61,840 nucleotides of DNA from Burkholderiales bacterium (GTDB lineage Bacteria; Pseudomonadota; Gammaproteobacteria; Burkholderiales; WYBJ01), in the NCBI GenBank assembly GCA_020848435.1, contig JADLAC010000069.1, positions 1 to 61,840 on the forward strand. The letters run 5' to 3'. Below, in pieces: positions 41,159-49,553 of this stretch. The notes beneath the pieces are model-generated. The model made no database searches. It was not told the DNA's origin and saw only the letters and a program-made list of their open reading frames with translations. The position numbers and the translations under genes were made by a program. Each line of letters begins with the position of its first letter. Positions within the stretch are counted from its first letter, which is position 1.

Positions 41159-42165
41159 AAGGCGACAAGCGTGAGGTAAGGTCGCCTGCGCAGCGATCGA
41201 AAGCCAGCGCATGGCGCATGGCGTTGGGTGCGATCGCATTGTTGGTCGTGGCGTCGCAGGCGGGCGCACAGCCGTATCCCAATCGTCCGATTCGACTCAT
41301 CGTGCCGTTCGCGCCCGGCGGCGGTACCGACATCCTGGCGCGACTGATCGGGCAGAAGCTGACCGAGAGCATGGGGCAGCAAGTGGTGGTCGACAACCGC
41401 CCCGGCGCCGGCGGCAACATCGGTGTCGAGCTGGCCGCCAAGGCGGCCGGCGACGGCTACACGGCCCTGATGGTATCGGCGAGCTACGCGGTCAACGCGG
41501 CGACCTACAAGCTGAACTTCGATCCGGTGAAGGACCTCGCGCCGGTCACCCAGATCGCATCGGTGCCCTTCGTGCTGGTGAGCCATCCATCGTTGCCGGC
41601 CAACAACGTGAAGGAGCTGATCGAGCTCGCACGTGCCAAGCCGGGCCAACTGAACTATGCGTCCTCGGGCAACGGCTCCTCGCCGCATCTCGCCGGCGAG
41701 CTGCTGGCGATGATGTCGAACACGAAGATGGTGCACGTCCCCTACAAGGGCGGCTTGCCGGCGCTGAACGACGTGATCGCCGGACAGGTGCAGCTTCTGT
41801 TCAGCACGGTCATCCAGGGGCTGCCGTTCATCAAGTCCGGCCGGCTGAAGCCGATCGGCATCGCCAGCCTGAAGCGCTCCGCGGCCCTGCCGCAAGTGGC
41901 GACGATCCACGAGTCCGGCGTGACGGGCTTCGAAGTCACCAACTGGTTCGGCGTCCTCGTCCCGCGCAGCACCCCGGGCGCCATCGTGGGCCGGCTCAAC
42001 GCCGAGATCGTGAAGCACCTGAAGAGTCCCGATTTCGCCCAGCGCCTCGCCGCCGAGGGCGCGGATCCGGTGGGCAACAGCTCGGCCGAATTCGCCACGG
42101 TGATCGCCGAGGACATCGCCAAATTCACGCGCGTGGTGAAGGAAGCGAACATCACGGTGCGCTGA
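41155..42165 (+). CDS. Bug/TctC-family tripartite tricarboxylate transporter substrate-binding protein
   Basis: A 336-residue periplasmic binding protein of the Bug family. A basic n-region is followed by a hydrophobic stretch (MALGAIALLVVASQAGA) with a probable cut before QPYPNRPIR. Family landmarks are VPFAPGGGTDILARL, VDNRPGAGGNIG, GDGYTALM and VPYKGGLPAL. Such proteins bind carboxylates, amino acids or nicotinate-like ligands; the ligand cannot be predicted. ATG 41155 overlaps the TGA of the MaoC-like gene, so the two are likely coupled. No TctA or TctB membrane subunit is nearby. Confidence 0.93.
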   Translation: MKGDKREVRSPAQRSKASAWRMALGAIALLVVASQAGAQPYPNRPIRLIVPFAPGGGTDILARLIGQKLTESMGQQVVVDNRPGAGGNIGVELAAKAAGDGYTALMVSASYAVNAATYKLNFDPVKDLAPVTQIASVPFVLVSHPSLPANNVKELIELARAKPGQLNYASSGNGSSPHLAGELLAMMSNTKMVHVPYKGGLPALNDVIAGQVQLLFSTVIQGLPFIKSGRLKPIGIASLKRSAALPQVATIHESGVTGFEVTNWFGVLVPRSTPGAIVGRLNAEIVKHLKSPDFAQRLAAEGADPVGNSSAEFATVIAEDIAKFTRVVKEANITVR

Positions 42166-42205
42166 CGGGGCCCTTCGCACCGATCGGGATGAAGGAGCGC
42201 ATGCA

Positions 42206-43213
42206 ATGATCGCGTCGATGCGTGCGAGCTGGAAGGCGGGGGCTGCGCGCATCGGCCGGCGCTTGGCTGCCGCTGTCATCTGCGCCGCCGGTGCGAACCA
42301 GGCGAGCGCAGCGGCGATCGATGCTTACCCGGCGCGCCCGATACGCTACGTCGTCGGCGGATCGGTCGGTGGCGGCGCTGACGCCCTGGCGCGCGCCGTC
42401 GGGCAGAAGCTCGCCGAGCGCTGGGGCCAGCAGGTGATCATCGACAACCGTCCGGGCGGGGGCGGGATCGCCGGCAGCGAAATCGTCGCGAGGAGCAGCC
42501 CGGACGGCTACACCATGCTCATGGCGTTCACCTCGCACGTGACAAACCCCAGCCTGTACCCGAAGTTGTCCTACGACACGCTCAAGGATTTCGCGCCCGT
42601 CACGCTGATCGCGACCATCCCGAACATCCTGGTGGTGCACCCGTCGGTGCCGGCCGATTCGGTGCAGGCGCTGATCGCGCTGGCGAAGGCCAGGTCGCTG
42701 TCCTTCGGCTCGACCGGCAGCGGCGCATCGACTCACCTAGCCGGCGTATTGTTCGCGCACATGACGGGGACCAAGCTGCTGCATGTGCCCTACAAGGGCG
42801 CGGGTCCGGCGATCGTCGGCGTGGTGACGGGAGAGAGCAACATGATGTTCGCGACCATGCTGTCGATCCTGCCGCAAGTGCGAAGCGGCAAGCTGCGCGC
42901 GCTCGCGGTGACCGGGGCGCGCCGCTCGGCGGCAGCACCGGAGCTGCCGACGATCAGCGAGTCGGGGGTGCGCGGCTACGAGGCGAATGCCTGGTTCGCG
43001 ACCTATGTCCGATCAGGCACGCCCACTGCGTTGCTGCAGAAGCTCAACCAGGAGATCGTTGCCATCGTCGACGCGCCCGAGATGCGCAAGCGGCTCGCGG
43101 CGCAGGGCGCAGAGCCCGCGACCAGCACGCCCGAGGATCTCGGCAGCTATACCCGCAGCGAGCTCGAGCGCTGGCGCGGTGTGATCCGGGAGTCGGGGGC
43201 GCGGGCGGACTGA
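42206..43213 (+). CDS. Bug/TctC-family substrate-binding protein
   Basis: 335 residues with a signal peptide ending near ANQASA. Landmarks: IIDNRPGGGGIAG, SPDGYTMLM, YDTLKDFAPVTL, VPYKGAGPAI and a C-terminal RWRGVIRESGA. The first ligand loop reads VGGSVGGGADALAR, replacing the usual P-F-x-P-G-G, so ligand choice may differ from its neighbour 40 bases upstream. AAGGAG lies upstream of the ATG. Two adjacent binding proteins of one family suggest related ligands or duplication, though they are clearly diverged. It converges on the MFS gene with only 19 bases between. Confidence 0.92.
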   Translation: MIASMRASWKAGAARIGRRLAAAVICAAGANQASAAAIDAYPARPIRYVVGGSVGGGADALARAVGQKLAERWGQQVIIDNRPGGGGIAGSEIVARSSPDGYTMLMAFTSHVTNPSLYPKLSYDTLKDFAPVTLIATIPNILVVHPSVPADSVQALIALAKARSLSFGSTGSGASTHLAGVLFAHMTGTKLLHVPYKGAGPAIVGVVTGESNMMFATMLSILPQVRSGKLRALAVTGARRSAAAPELPTISESGVRGYEANAWFATYVRSGTPTALLQKLNQEIVAIVDAPEMRKRLAAQGAEPATSTPEDLGSYTRSELERWRGVIRESGARAD

Positions 43214-43232
43214 GCGCGCGATCCTCCGGCGA

Positions 43233-44432
43233 TTACTCGCCGCCTCGCAAGCTGGCGCGGGCAAGGCGCCGGCGTTTGGCTCCGAGCCATACGATCGCGC
43301 CACCGGCGAGCAAGAGGAAGGGTATCGCCATTCGATTCATCGCCATCCAGCCCTGCAGGGTGAACAACAGCCCCGACGACAAGGAGGTTGCGATCATGGT
43401 GGCGAAGATGGCCAAGTCGTTCACGCCCTGGACCTTGCCGCGTTCCGCCGGTGTATGGCATTCGGTGAGCAACGTCGTTGCACCGACGAACATGAAATTC
43501 CAGCCGACGCCGATGAGAACGAGCGCCAGCCAGAAGTTGTGGATGTCGACGCCCGCCAGCGCGACCCCGACGCAAGCGAGCGATAACACGACGCCGAGCA
43601 GCATGATGTTGAGCAGGCCGAAGCGCTTGATCAGCGCCCCGGTGAAGAACGACGGCGCGAACATCGCGATCACGTGCCATTGAATGACGAACGCCGCGTC
43701 GCTGAAGGGTAGCCGGCATGCGTCCATCGCCAGCGGTGTGGCGGTCATGAGCAGGTTCATGACGCCGAAAGCGACGACCGCGCTGATTACGGCAACCAGG
43801 AACTGCGGCTGGCGGGCGATGAGCGCGAGCGGCCGGCCCGGCTCGGTCTGCTGGGCCGCGCTCAACGCCGGGATACGCAGCAGCGACAACACGCCGATCG
43901 ACATCAGGCAGAACAGCGCCAGCGACAAGTACGACCCGGCGAAGGTCGCTTGCGCGATCCAGTCCTTGGTGAGCTTGGTCGTTTCCGGTCCGAGTATCCC
44001 GCCGGCGATGCCGCCGGCCATCACCAGCGATATGGCCTTGCTCTTGAAATCGGCGCTCGCGCTGTCGGCCGCGGCGAAGCGGTAGTACTGGCCGGTCGCG
44101 TTGTAGACGCCCAGGACGAGCGCACCCGCGCAGAGGAGCCAAAACTGATGCCGGAAGGCCGCGTAGGCGCAAATCAGCGCGCCGGCCATGCCAAACAGAG
44201 CGCCCAACGTGAATCCGCTGCGGCGCCCGATCCGGCGCATCAAGAGCGATGCCGGCATCGTGCTCAACGCGGCGCCGGCGATATAGGCGGTCACCGGCAG
44301 TGTTGCCAGCGTCTTGTCCGTCGCGAGCGCATAGCCGGCGAGGCCGTTGGTGGCGATCAGAATGGAATTGTTGGTCAGCAGCAGCGCTTGGCTGATCGAC
44401 AACAACGTTACATTCTTCCTGGTGTTGTCCAC
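43233..44432 (-). CDS. MFS transporter, probably 12 transmembrane segments
   Basis: A 399-residue integral inner-membrane protein with about 12 hydrophobic segments. Landmarks are the start RKNVTLLSISQALLLTNNSIL, the inter-helix 2-3 basic motif LLMRRIGRRSGF with GALFGMAGALIC, and the second-half equivalent LIKRFGLLNIMLLG. It belongs to a poorly characterised MFS branch common in proteobacteria; substrate unknown. The open frame extends far upstream, but that part is low-complexity Arg/Ala sequence. I chose GTG 44432 because the family N-terminus begins right after it. No clear ribosome site is visible, so the start is the least certain part. Confidence 0.88.
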   Translation of the reverse strand: MDNTRKNVTLLSISQALLLTNNSILIATNGLAGYALATDKTLATLPVTAYIAGAALSTMPASLLMRRIGRRSGFTLGALFGMAGALICAYAAFRHQFWLLCAGALVLGVYNATGQYYRFAAADSASADFKSKAISLVMAGGIAGGILGPETTKLTKDWIAQATFAGSYLSLALFCLMSIGVLSLLRIPALSAAQQTEPGRPLALIARQPQFLVAVISAVVAFGVMNLLMTATPLAMDACRLPFSDAAFVIQWHVIAMFAPSFFTGALIKRFGLLNIMLLGVVLSLACVGVALAGVDIHNFWLALVLIGVGWNFMFVGATTLLTECHTPAERGKVQGVNDLAIFATMIATSLSSGLLFTLQGWMAMNRMAIPFLLLAGGAIVWLGAKRRRLARASLRGGE

Positions 44433-44829
44433 GAGTGGGGGCAAGGGTATCGGGAAGGGGTCGTGCCGGCGCTGCCCGTGTAATGCTTGCGCACGCAAAC
44501 CGGGCAGCCGGGACGTAGTACGCCGCGATGATGCCCGCGAGTATAAGGCGCGCCCGTCGGCGCGAACATTGACCCAGGTCATGGCGGCACACCTCGCTTC
44601 CGAGGACGGCCGCATGGGAAGAAGCGCCAATCGCCGAGCCGGCGAGCATGCGCAAAGACGAGGGCGATGCGATTTCAGGAACGAGTAGTGCGCTACTGCC
44701 GGCAGGGGCGTGCGTGGTCTTGTGTGCCGCAAAGCGCGGATAATGATCGTTTGCGGCGCCTGACGCCGGCAAGCCTGCGGCAGTCTTTTCCCCCGGCACG
44801 CTCGCACTGGACTCGAGGAGGGGTCACCG
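44433..44829. other. Intergenic region between divergent MFS and cupin genes
   Basis: About 400 bases with no gene I can support. It must contain both promoters, but I see no convincing -35/-10 pair or long palindrome. Confidence 0.5.
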
Positions 44830-45345
44830 ATGGCACAGCAGCCTGTGGTTGCGATCGACGATATCACCCGCGCGGATTTCCAGTCCCGCCGCCCCGGCTT
44901 GGACAAGGCCGTCATGCATGAGGACGGCCCGGTGCAGTCCGCTGTATTCCGGGTCGCGCCGGGGTCCGGCGTCCCGCGCCATCTCCACTCGAGGGTCTAC
45001 GACATCTTCGTCGGCATCAGGGGACTGCTCGAGATCCGCTACGAGGGTCAGCACGGGAACGGCATGTTCGAGTTGCGCCCTGGCGCCTTCTGCGCGATGC
45101 CGCCGGGCGTGAAGCACGAGGTGTACAACCCGAGCGCCGACGAGGAAGCGTATTTCTTCATCGTGCACGCGCCGCACGAAGGCTACGATTTCGTTCCGGT
45201 CGAGTTCCGTCATCTGCAAGCATCGCGCTTTGACCCCGAGGCTGGCAGAGCCTCCAGCCCCAGCTCCAGCGGCCGCGCAGGTCTGGTTGCTGATGTATAC
45301 GCCGTCAGCAACAAGGCCATGCGCGACGCCGCCGATGACGCCTGA
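44830..45345 (+). CDS. Small cupin-domain protein
   Basis: 171 residues with one cupin barrel. Motif 1 reads GSGVPRHLHSRVYDIFVGIRG, with both His but without the usual Glu; motif 2 reads GAFCAMPPGVKHEVYN, with the expected His and Asn. A mononuclear metal site is plausible. The last ~40 residues are a Ser/Ala-rich tail outside the fold. GAGGAGG precedes the ATG by about 8 bases. It stands alone, divergent from the MFS gene and convergent with a Bug gene. It could be a small dioxygenase, isomerase or ligand-binding protein; sequence does not decide. Confidence 0.85.
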   Translation: MAQQPVVAIDDITRADFQSRRPGLDKAVMHEDGPVQSAVFRVAPGSGVPRHLHSRVYDIFVGIRGLLEIRYEGQHGNGMFELRPGAFCAMPPGVKHEVYNPSADEEAYFFIVHAPHEGYDFVPVEFRHLQASRFDPEAGRASSPSSSGRAGLVADVYAVSNKAMRDAADDA

Positions 45346-45487
45346 TGTCAATGCATCGATCGCCGTCTCGAGGACGATCACCCGCAGGTTGCACACACCT
45401 CGCTCAAGGAATCGGCTTGCGCGTCACGATGTCGGCCAGCCTGCTGGCGATACGCCGGATCGTGACCCGGTCTGGTTTCGCACCCGT

Positions 45488-46456
45488 CTAATCGAGCTTC
45501 AGGTTCAACTGCCGATACAGCTTTCCTATCGTCTCGTAGTCCGCGCGTATCCGCTGCGCTATCTCCTGTGGCGGCCGGTGCGCGGGATCCATCGTCTGAG
45601 CGGTCATCCTGGCTGCGACGTCTGGATCGCTCAGCGCCTTGCCGATTTCCGCATTGAGCCGGTCGATCATCGGCCGGGGAGTTCCCGCCGATGCAAAGAC
45701 GCTCACCCACGTACACGACTCGTAGCCGGGTATCGTGTCGGCGATGGTGGGCACATCGGGAAGCTGCGGCACACGTTCCGCCGCGGTCACCCCCAGCGGC
45801 CGCACACGATTCGCCTTGATGTGTCCGATGAGCTCGCTGATCGCGGCGACCTGCGCCTGGGTCTCCCCCGATACCAGCGCGATCACCGCAGGCCCGCCGC
45901 CTTTGAACGGTACCTGGGTCAAGCGTATGCCGGCGCGCGACTCGAACAGCACGCCGTTCATGTGCGTGAAGCTGCCGATGCCCGAGTGACCGTGCAGGAT
46001 CTCGCCCGGACGCTTCTTCGCTAGCGTTATGAATTCCGCTACCGAGCGTGTCGGCATGGACGGATGCACGGTGAGCACGCTGCATAGACGCCCGAGCGGG
46101 CTGACGCCGACGAAATCCCGCAGCGCGTCGTACGGCAGCTTGCTATACAGGTGCGCGTTGGCAACGTGGGAAGCCACGGTTTGAATCATCAAGGTATAGC
46201 CGTCGGGCTTGCTCTGAGCGACCAATGCCGTACCGATGGTCCCGCCCGCGCCGGAGCGATTGTCGATGATGAATGTCTGGCCCAACTGCTCCGAAAGCTT
46301 CGGCATGACGATACGCCCTGCGATGTCGTTCGCCCCTGCCGGAGGGAAGGGGACGATCACGCGCACGGGTTTGACGGGGTAGGACTGCGACCACACCGCA
46401 CCGCAAGTGAAGATGACGCAGGTGAACGACTCGGCGAACAAACGGGTTGCTTTCAT
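45488..46456 (-). CDS. Bug/TctC-family substrate-binding protein
   Basis: 322 residues. The signal peptide is short and unusually Cys-rich (CVIFTCGAVWSQ) before SYPVKPVRV. Landmarks are VPFPPAGANDIAGRI, IIDNRSGAGGTIG, KPDGYTLM, YDALRDF and VPFKGGGPAVIALV. AGGGGAG sits just before the ATG. It is the last gene of the leftward run beginning at the SDR near 53558, but 172 bases separate it from the MoaD-like gene, so it may have its own promoter. Confidence 0.92.
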   Translation of the reverse strand: MKATRLFAESFTCVIFTCGAVWSQSYPVKPVRVIVPFPPAGANDIAGRIVMPKLSEQLGQTFIIDNRSGAGGTIGTALVAQSKPDGYTLMIQTVASHVANAHLYSKLPYDALRDFVGVSPLGRLCSVLTVHPSMPTRSVAEFITLAKKRPGEILHGHSGIGSFTHMNGVLFESRAGIRLTQVPFKGGGPAVIALVSGETQAQVAAISELIGHIKANRVRPLGVTAAERVPQLPDVPTIADTIPGYESCTWVSVFASAGTPRPMIDRLNAEIGKALSDPDVAARMTAQTMDPAHRPPQEIAQRIRADYETIGKLYRQLNLKLD

Positions 46457-46628
46457 TCGACTCCCCTGTAGTGGTGGCGCGGCGTTCAGACACGCACGGC
46501 GAAAAATGCCGGAGCAAGCAACGGCAGCTTACCGCGAACGCTCGCTCGGTGGGGGACCCGCGGGGGGCATGCGGGCACGAGCGATGCGCAGACAGGGTGG
46601 CATGCTGGGTGAAACGAGCCCGGCCGAG

Positions 46629-46886
46629 TCAGCCCCCGCTCAGCGCTTGCACGATCACGACCTCGTCGGCTGTGCCCAGGCGCTGCCCCAGCTCGCGCAC
46701 TTGCGCGCCGTTGACGAACACGCGGATGTGGGGCCGGATGCGCTCCTGCTCGTCGACCATGCGAAAGCGAATGCCCTGGTACTGCCGGTCGAGGTCGGCG
46801 AGCAGCGCGGCGAGTGTATCGCCGCTCGCCTGCGCGTGTGCGCTCTGCGTGTAAGACCGCAGCGCGCTTGGGATCAGCACGTTCAT
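46629..46886 (-). CDS. MoaD/ThiS-like ubiquitin-fold small protein
   Basis: 85 residues with the MoaD/ThiS plan: an opening strand MNVLIPSALRSYT, a central helix (LAALLADLDRQYQG), IRVFVNGAQV and a C-terminal Gly-Gly after VVIVQALSG. In this family the terminal Gly-Gly is adenylated and thiocarboxylated to carry sulfur for molybdopterin, thiamine or other cofactors. No adenylating enzyme, MoaE or ThiG is near. Its ATG overlaps the TGA of the BNR-repeat gene (ATGA), so the two are probably translated together. Confidence 0.88.
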   Translation of the reverse strand: MNVLIPSALRSYTQSAHAQASGDTLAALLADLDRQYQGIRFRMVDEQERIRPHIRVFVNGAQVRELGQRLGTADEVVIVQALSGG

Positions 46887-48076
46887 CGGTCGCGCAGCTC
46901 GGCCGCTTCCACCGCGTAGATCTCGGGCAGATGGCGCGCAATGCAGCGCCAGTTGCGGCCTTCGTCGCCGCTTGCCCACAGCTCCCCGCTGGTAGTGCCG
47001 AAGTACAGGCCCACTGGATCGGCGCCATCCGCGCTCATTGCCTGGCGCTTCACTGTCCACCACGCCTGTTCGGCGGGCATTCCGCCATCCTGCCGCTGCC
47101 ACGTCTCGCCGCCATCGCGCGTGACGTACACCGCGGGTTTGCCGCCGGGGCTGGTGCGCGGCCACACGCTGGTGCCGTCCATCGGCAGCACCCAGGCGCA
47201 ATCCGCATCACGCGGGTGCACGACCATCGGAAAGCCGATATCGCCCACTTCGGCCGGCATGTTCTTGCCGATCCGCAGCCAGCGTCTCGACGGCCGGTCC
47301 AGGCGATAGATGCCGCAGTGGTTTTGCTGGTACAGGCGGTCGGGATTGCTTGGGCAAAGCCGCACGCAATGCGGATCGTGGAACGTGGGCTCCTTGCCGT
47401 CGAAGCCCTCGACCACATCCAGCCCGTCGAGCAGCGGGGCAAACGTACGCCCGCCGTCAGTCGATTCGTGCACGCCGCCGCCGGACATGGCGAAATACAG
47501 GTGCGCGGGGTCGCGCGGATCGACGATGATGGAGTGCAGCTTCGGCCCGTCGGGGGTGCCGTCCTGCACCGTCCCCATCCAGCGGCGATAGTCGGTATCG
47601 TCGTTGATCATCGAGTACGGCTCCCAGCTCCTGCCGCCGTCCTGGGAACGGAACAGGCCCTGGGGCGAGGTGCCGGCGTACCAGACCTCGGGCTGCGAAG
47701 CGTGTGCCGGCGTCAGCCAGAAGGTGTGATCCACCGCGCGTGCCTTCGGATCGTCGGCGACGCGCGCGAAGGCCGGCGGCTTGGCGGCTTCCTGCCAGTT
47801 GCGGCCGAGATCGGTGGAGCGAAACAGGGTGGGGCCGAGATGGCCGGTCTTCACGGCAGCGAGGAGCGTGCGTGCGTCGCGCGCATCGAGCACTAGGTGG
47901 CTGATGACATGGCCGAGGAAGTGTGGCCCGTCCGGACGCCAGCTCTGGCGGGCCGCATCGGCGTGAAAAATCCAAGCGCCCTTGCGTGTCGCGACCAGGA
48001 CCACGGTGCGCCCGCGCGCGGCCAAGCCCGATTGCGAACCGCTCGCCGCGCTCATGGGGTTGTTGCTTCGTGGCAT
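46883..48076 (-). CDS. BNR/Asp-box repeat beta-propeller protein (sialidase-like fold)
   Basis: 397 residues with at least five Asp-box motifs: LFRSTDLGRNW, LFRSQDGGRSW, VHESTDGGRTF, VYVTRDGGETW and LWASGDEGRNW. These mark a propeller of the exo-sialidase/VPS10/photosystem-assembly type. No sialidase Arg triad is evident, so a hydrolase call would be over-reading. No signal peptide is visible, which points to the cytoplasm. The start at 48076 has AGGAAA eight bases upstream; an earlier ATG at 48202 would add 42 unlikely residues. It overlaps the MoaD/ThiS-like gene by four bases. Confidence 0.88.
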   Translation of the reverse strand: MPRSNNPMSAASGSQSGLAARGRTVVLVATRKGAWIFHADAARQSWRPDGPHFLGHVISHLVLDARDARTLLAAVKTGHLGPTLFRSTDLGRNWQEAAKPPAFARVADDPKARAVDHTFWLTPAHASQPEVWYAGTSPQGLFRSQDGGRSWEPYSMINDDTDYRRWMGTVQDGTPDGPKLHSIIVDPRDPAHLYFAMSGGGVHESTDGGRTFAPLLDGLDVVEGFDGKEPTFHDPHCVRLCPSNPDRLYQQNHCGIYRLDRPSRRWLRIGKNMPAEVGDIGFPMVVHPRDADCAWVLPMDGTSVWPRTSPGGKPAVYVTRDGGETWQRQDGGMPAEQAWWTVKRQAMSADGADPVGLYFGTTSGELWASGDEGRNWRCIARHLPEIYAVEAAELRDR

Positions 48077-48258
48077 GTCGGTTTCCTCTCGCTGTGAATC
48101 AAGGCAGGGAGTGAATAGCGGAGACGCCGAGAGTGAAGCCGCCCGATGCTTTGGATCGGCACAGGTGATCGCGCCCCGCGGCAAAATCACCCACTTTCGC
48201 ACGCACCGTCAGCCGACTCCTGCCGCATCGCGGGCGCTTCGCCCGGTCTGTGCAGGCG

Positions 48259-49407
48259 TCAGCGCGCGGCCCGTATGCTGAGCGGCACGCTCGAAAAGCC
48301 GCCGGCGGGGTAGGTGGCGTTGACCGGTTCCATGCCCGCTACGAGTTCGATCTGCGTGCGTCGGAGCAGTTCCTCCATGAAGAGGCGCAGCTCCATACGC
48401 GCCAGCGGTGCGCCGGGGCAGACGTGAATGCCCGCACCATAGAGCAGATTCGCGCTCGCATCACGATCCAGCCGGAACGCATCCGGATCAGGAAAGACAC
48501 GGCCATCCCGATTGGCGGAGATCCAGATCAGCGAGATGCGCTCGCCGGCGCCGATGCTGCGCCCGCCTATATCCACCGCGCGCGTGGTGACGCGCCGATT
48601 GGCCACCAGAGGTCCGTGAATGCGCAAAATCTCGTCTATCGACGCCGGCAGCAAGTCCGGTTGGGCGCGCAGCCGTTCCTGTAATCCACTGTGCTGCGCC
48701 AGGTAGTGCGCGAGGATGCCGACAGCCGCCGAGATCGTGCCGATCTCGCCCGCGGTCCAATTGCGCAGAATGCTGGTGATCTCTTCCCGGCTCAACGCCC
48801 GGTCATGAATGCGTTCGCGCAGCAGCTCGGCCGTAACGTCAGCCGCCGGCTCGCCGCCTGCCGCAGCGCGCGCGTCCAGTTGAGCGTCGATGAAATCATC
48901 GAACTCGCGCGCGACTTCCGCCAGCATCCGGCTATCGCGGGAGAGCGTGGCCGCGTGGTTCTTCCTGGTCCAACGGATCAAAGATTCGTGCAGGCTTCCC
49001 GGCCAGCCGAGGAATGCACACTGCACGCGCACGGCGAAGGGCAGCGCGACATCCGCCATCATCTCCACTTCGCCGCGCACAAGCGCCGCCTGCACCAGCT
49101 CGACGACGATCTCCTTGCAGATCGGCTCGAAGGCCGTCATCCGTTCCGGGGCGAAATACGGATCGATGATGCGGCGGTAGGCGCCGTGCTCCGGCGGATC
49201 GATCCCGTGAGGCACCGAGACGTGCGCGGATACCGCGTTGCTGAAGCTCGCGTGATCGTGCAATACGCGGCTTACGTCTTCGTGTCGGAACAGCGACCAG
49301 TGCATGAGCTCGCTGTAGGCGATCGGACAGCGTTCGCGCATCTCGTCATATGCCGTACGCGCGTCACGCAGCACATCGTCCGCCGTCGGCGTCCAATCCG
49401 GTTTCAT
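48259..49407 (-). CDS. Cytochrome P450
   Basis: A 382-residue soluble bacterial P450. The haem loop LLYGAGIHVCPGAPLARMEL contains Cys330 as axial ligand, the K-helix ExxR is in DEILRIHG, and the I-helix reads NWTAGEIGTISAAVG with the oxygen-activating Thr region. It should hydroxylate or otherwise oxidise a small substrate using electrons from a ferredoxin, none of which is encoded nearby. It is slightly short for the class (usually ~400). Position among FMN-dehydrogenase and acyl-CoA genes suggests a catabolic role. No strong ribosome site is visible before ATG 49407. Confidence 0.95.
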   Translation of the reverse strand: MKPDWTPTADDVLRDARTAYDEMRERCPIAYSELMHWSLFRHEDVSRVLHDHASFSNAVSAHVSVPHGIDPPEHGAYRRIIDPYFAPERMTAFEPICKEIVVELVQAALVRGEVEMMADVALPFAVRVQCAFLGWPGSLHESLIRWTRKNHAATLSRDSRMLAEVAREFDDFIDAQLDARAAAGGEPAADVTAELLRERIHDRALSREEITSILRNWTAGEIGTISAAVGILAHYLAQHSGLQERLRAQPDLLPASIDEILRIHGPLVANRRVTTRAVDIGGRSIGAGERISLIWISANRDGRVFPDPDAFRLDRDASANLLYGAGIHVCPGAPLARMELRLFMEELLRRTQIELVAGMEPVNATYPAGGFSSVPLSIRAAR

Positions 49408-49553
49408 CTACGTGTCCATGTCCCCTGCCGCCCGATCCTGCTCGTGGCCGCGCAAGGGACGCAGGCGCGCTCTCAGCGAGGACCGCGGAAACATCGTCGG
49501 CCCAGGATACTCCCGATTCGGGCCATGCGCGCGGGGCTGTCGAGGCGCGCCCT

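Noticed and set aside
46883..48076. Calling the BNR-repeat protein a sialidase
   Set aside because: Asp-boxes only show the propeller fold; the sialidase Arg triad and a signal peptide are not visible.
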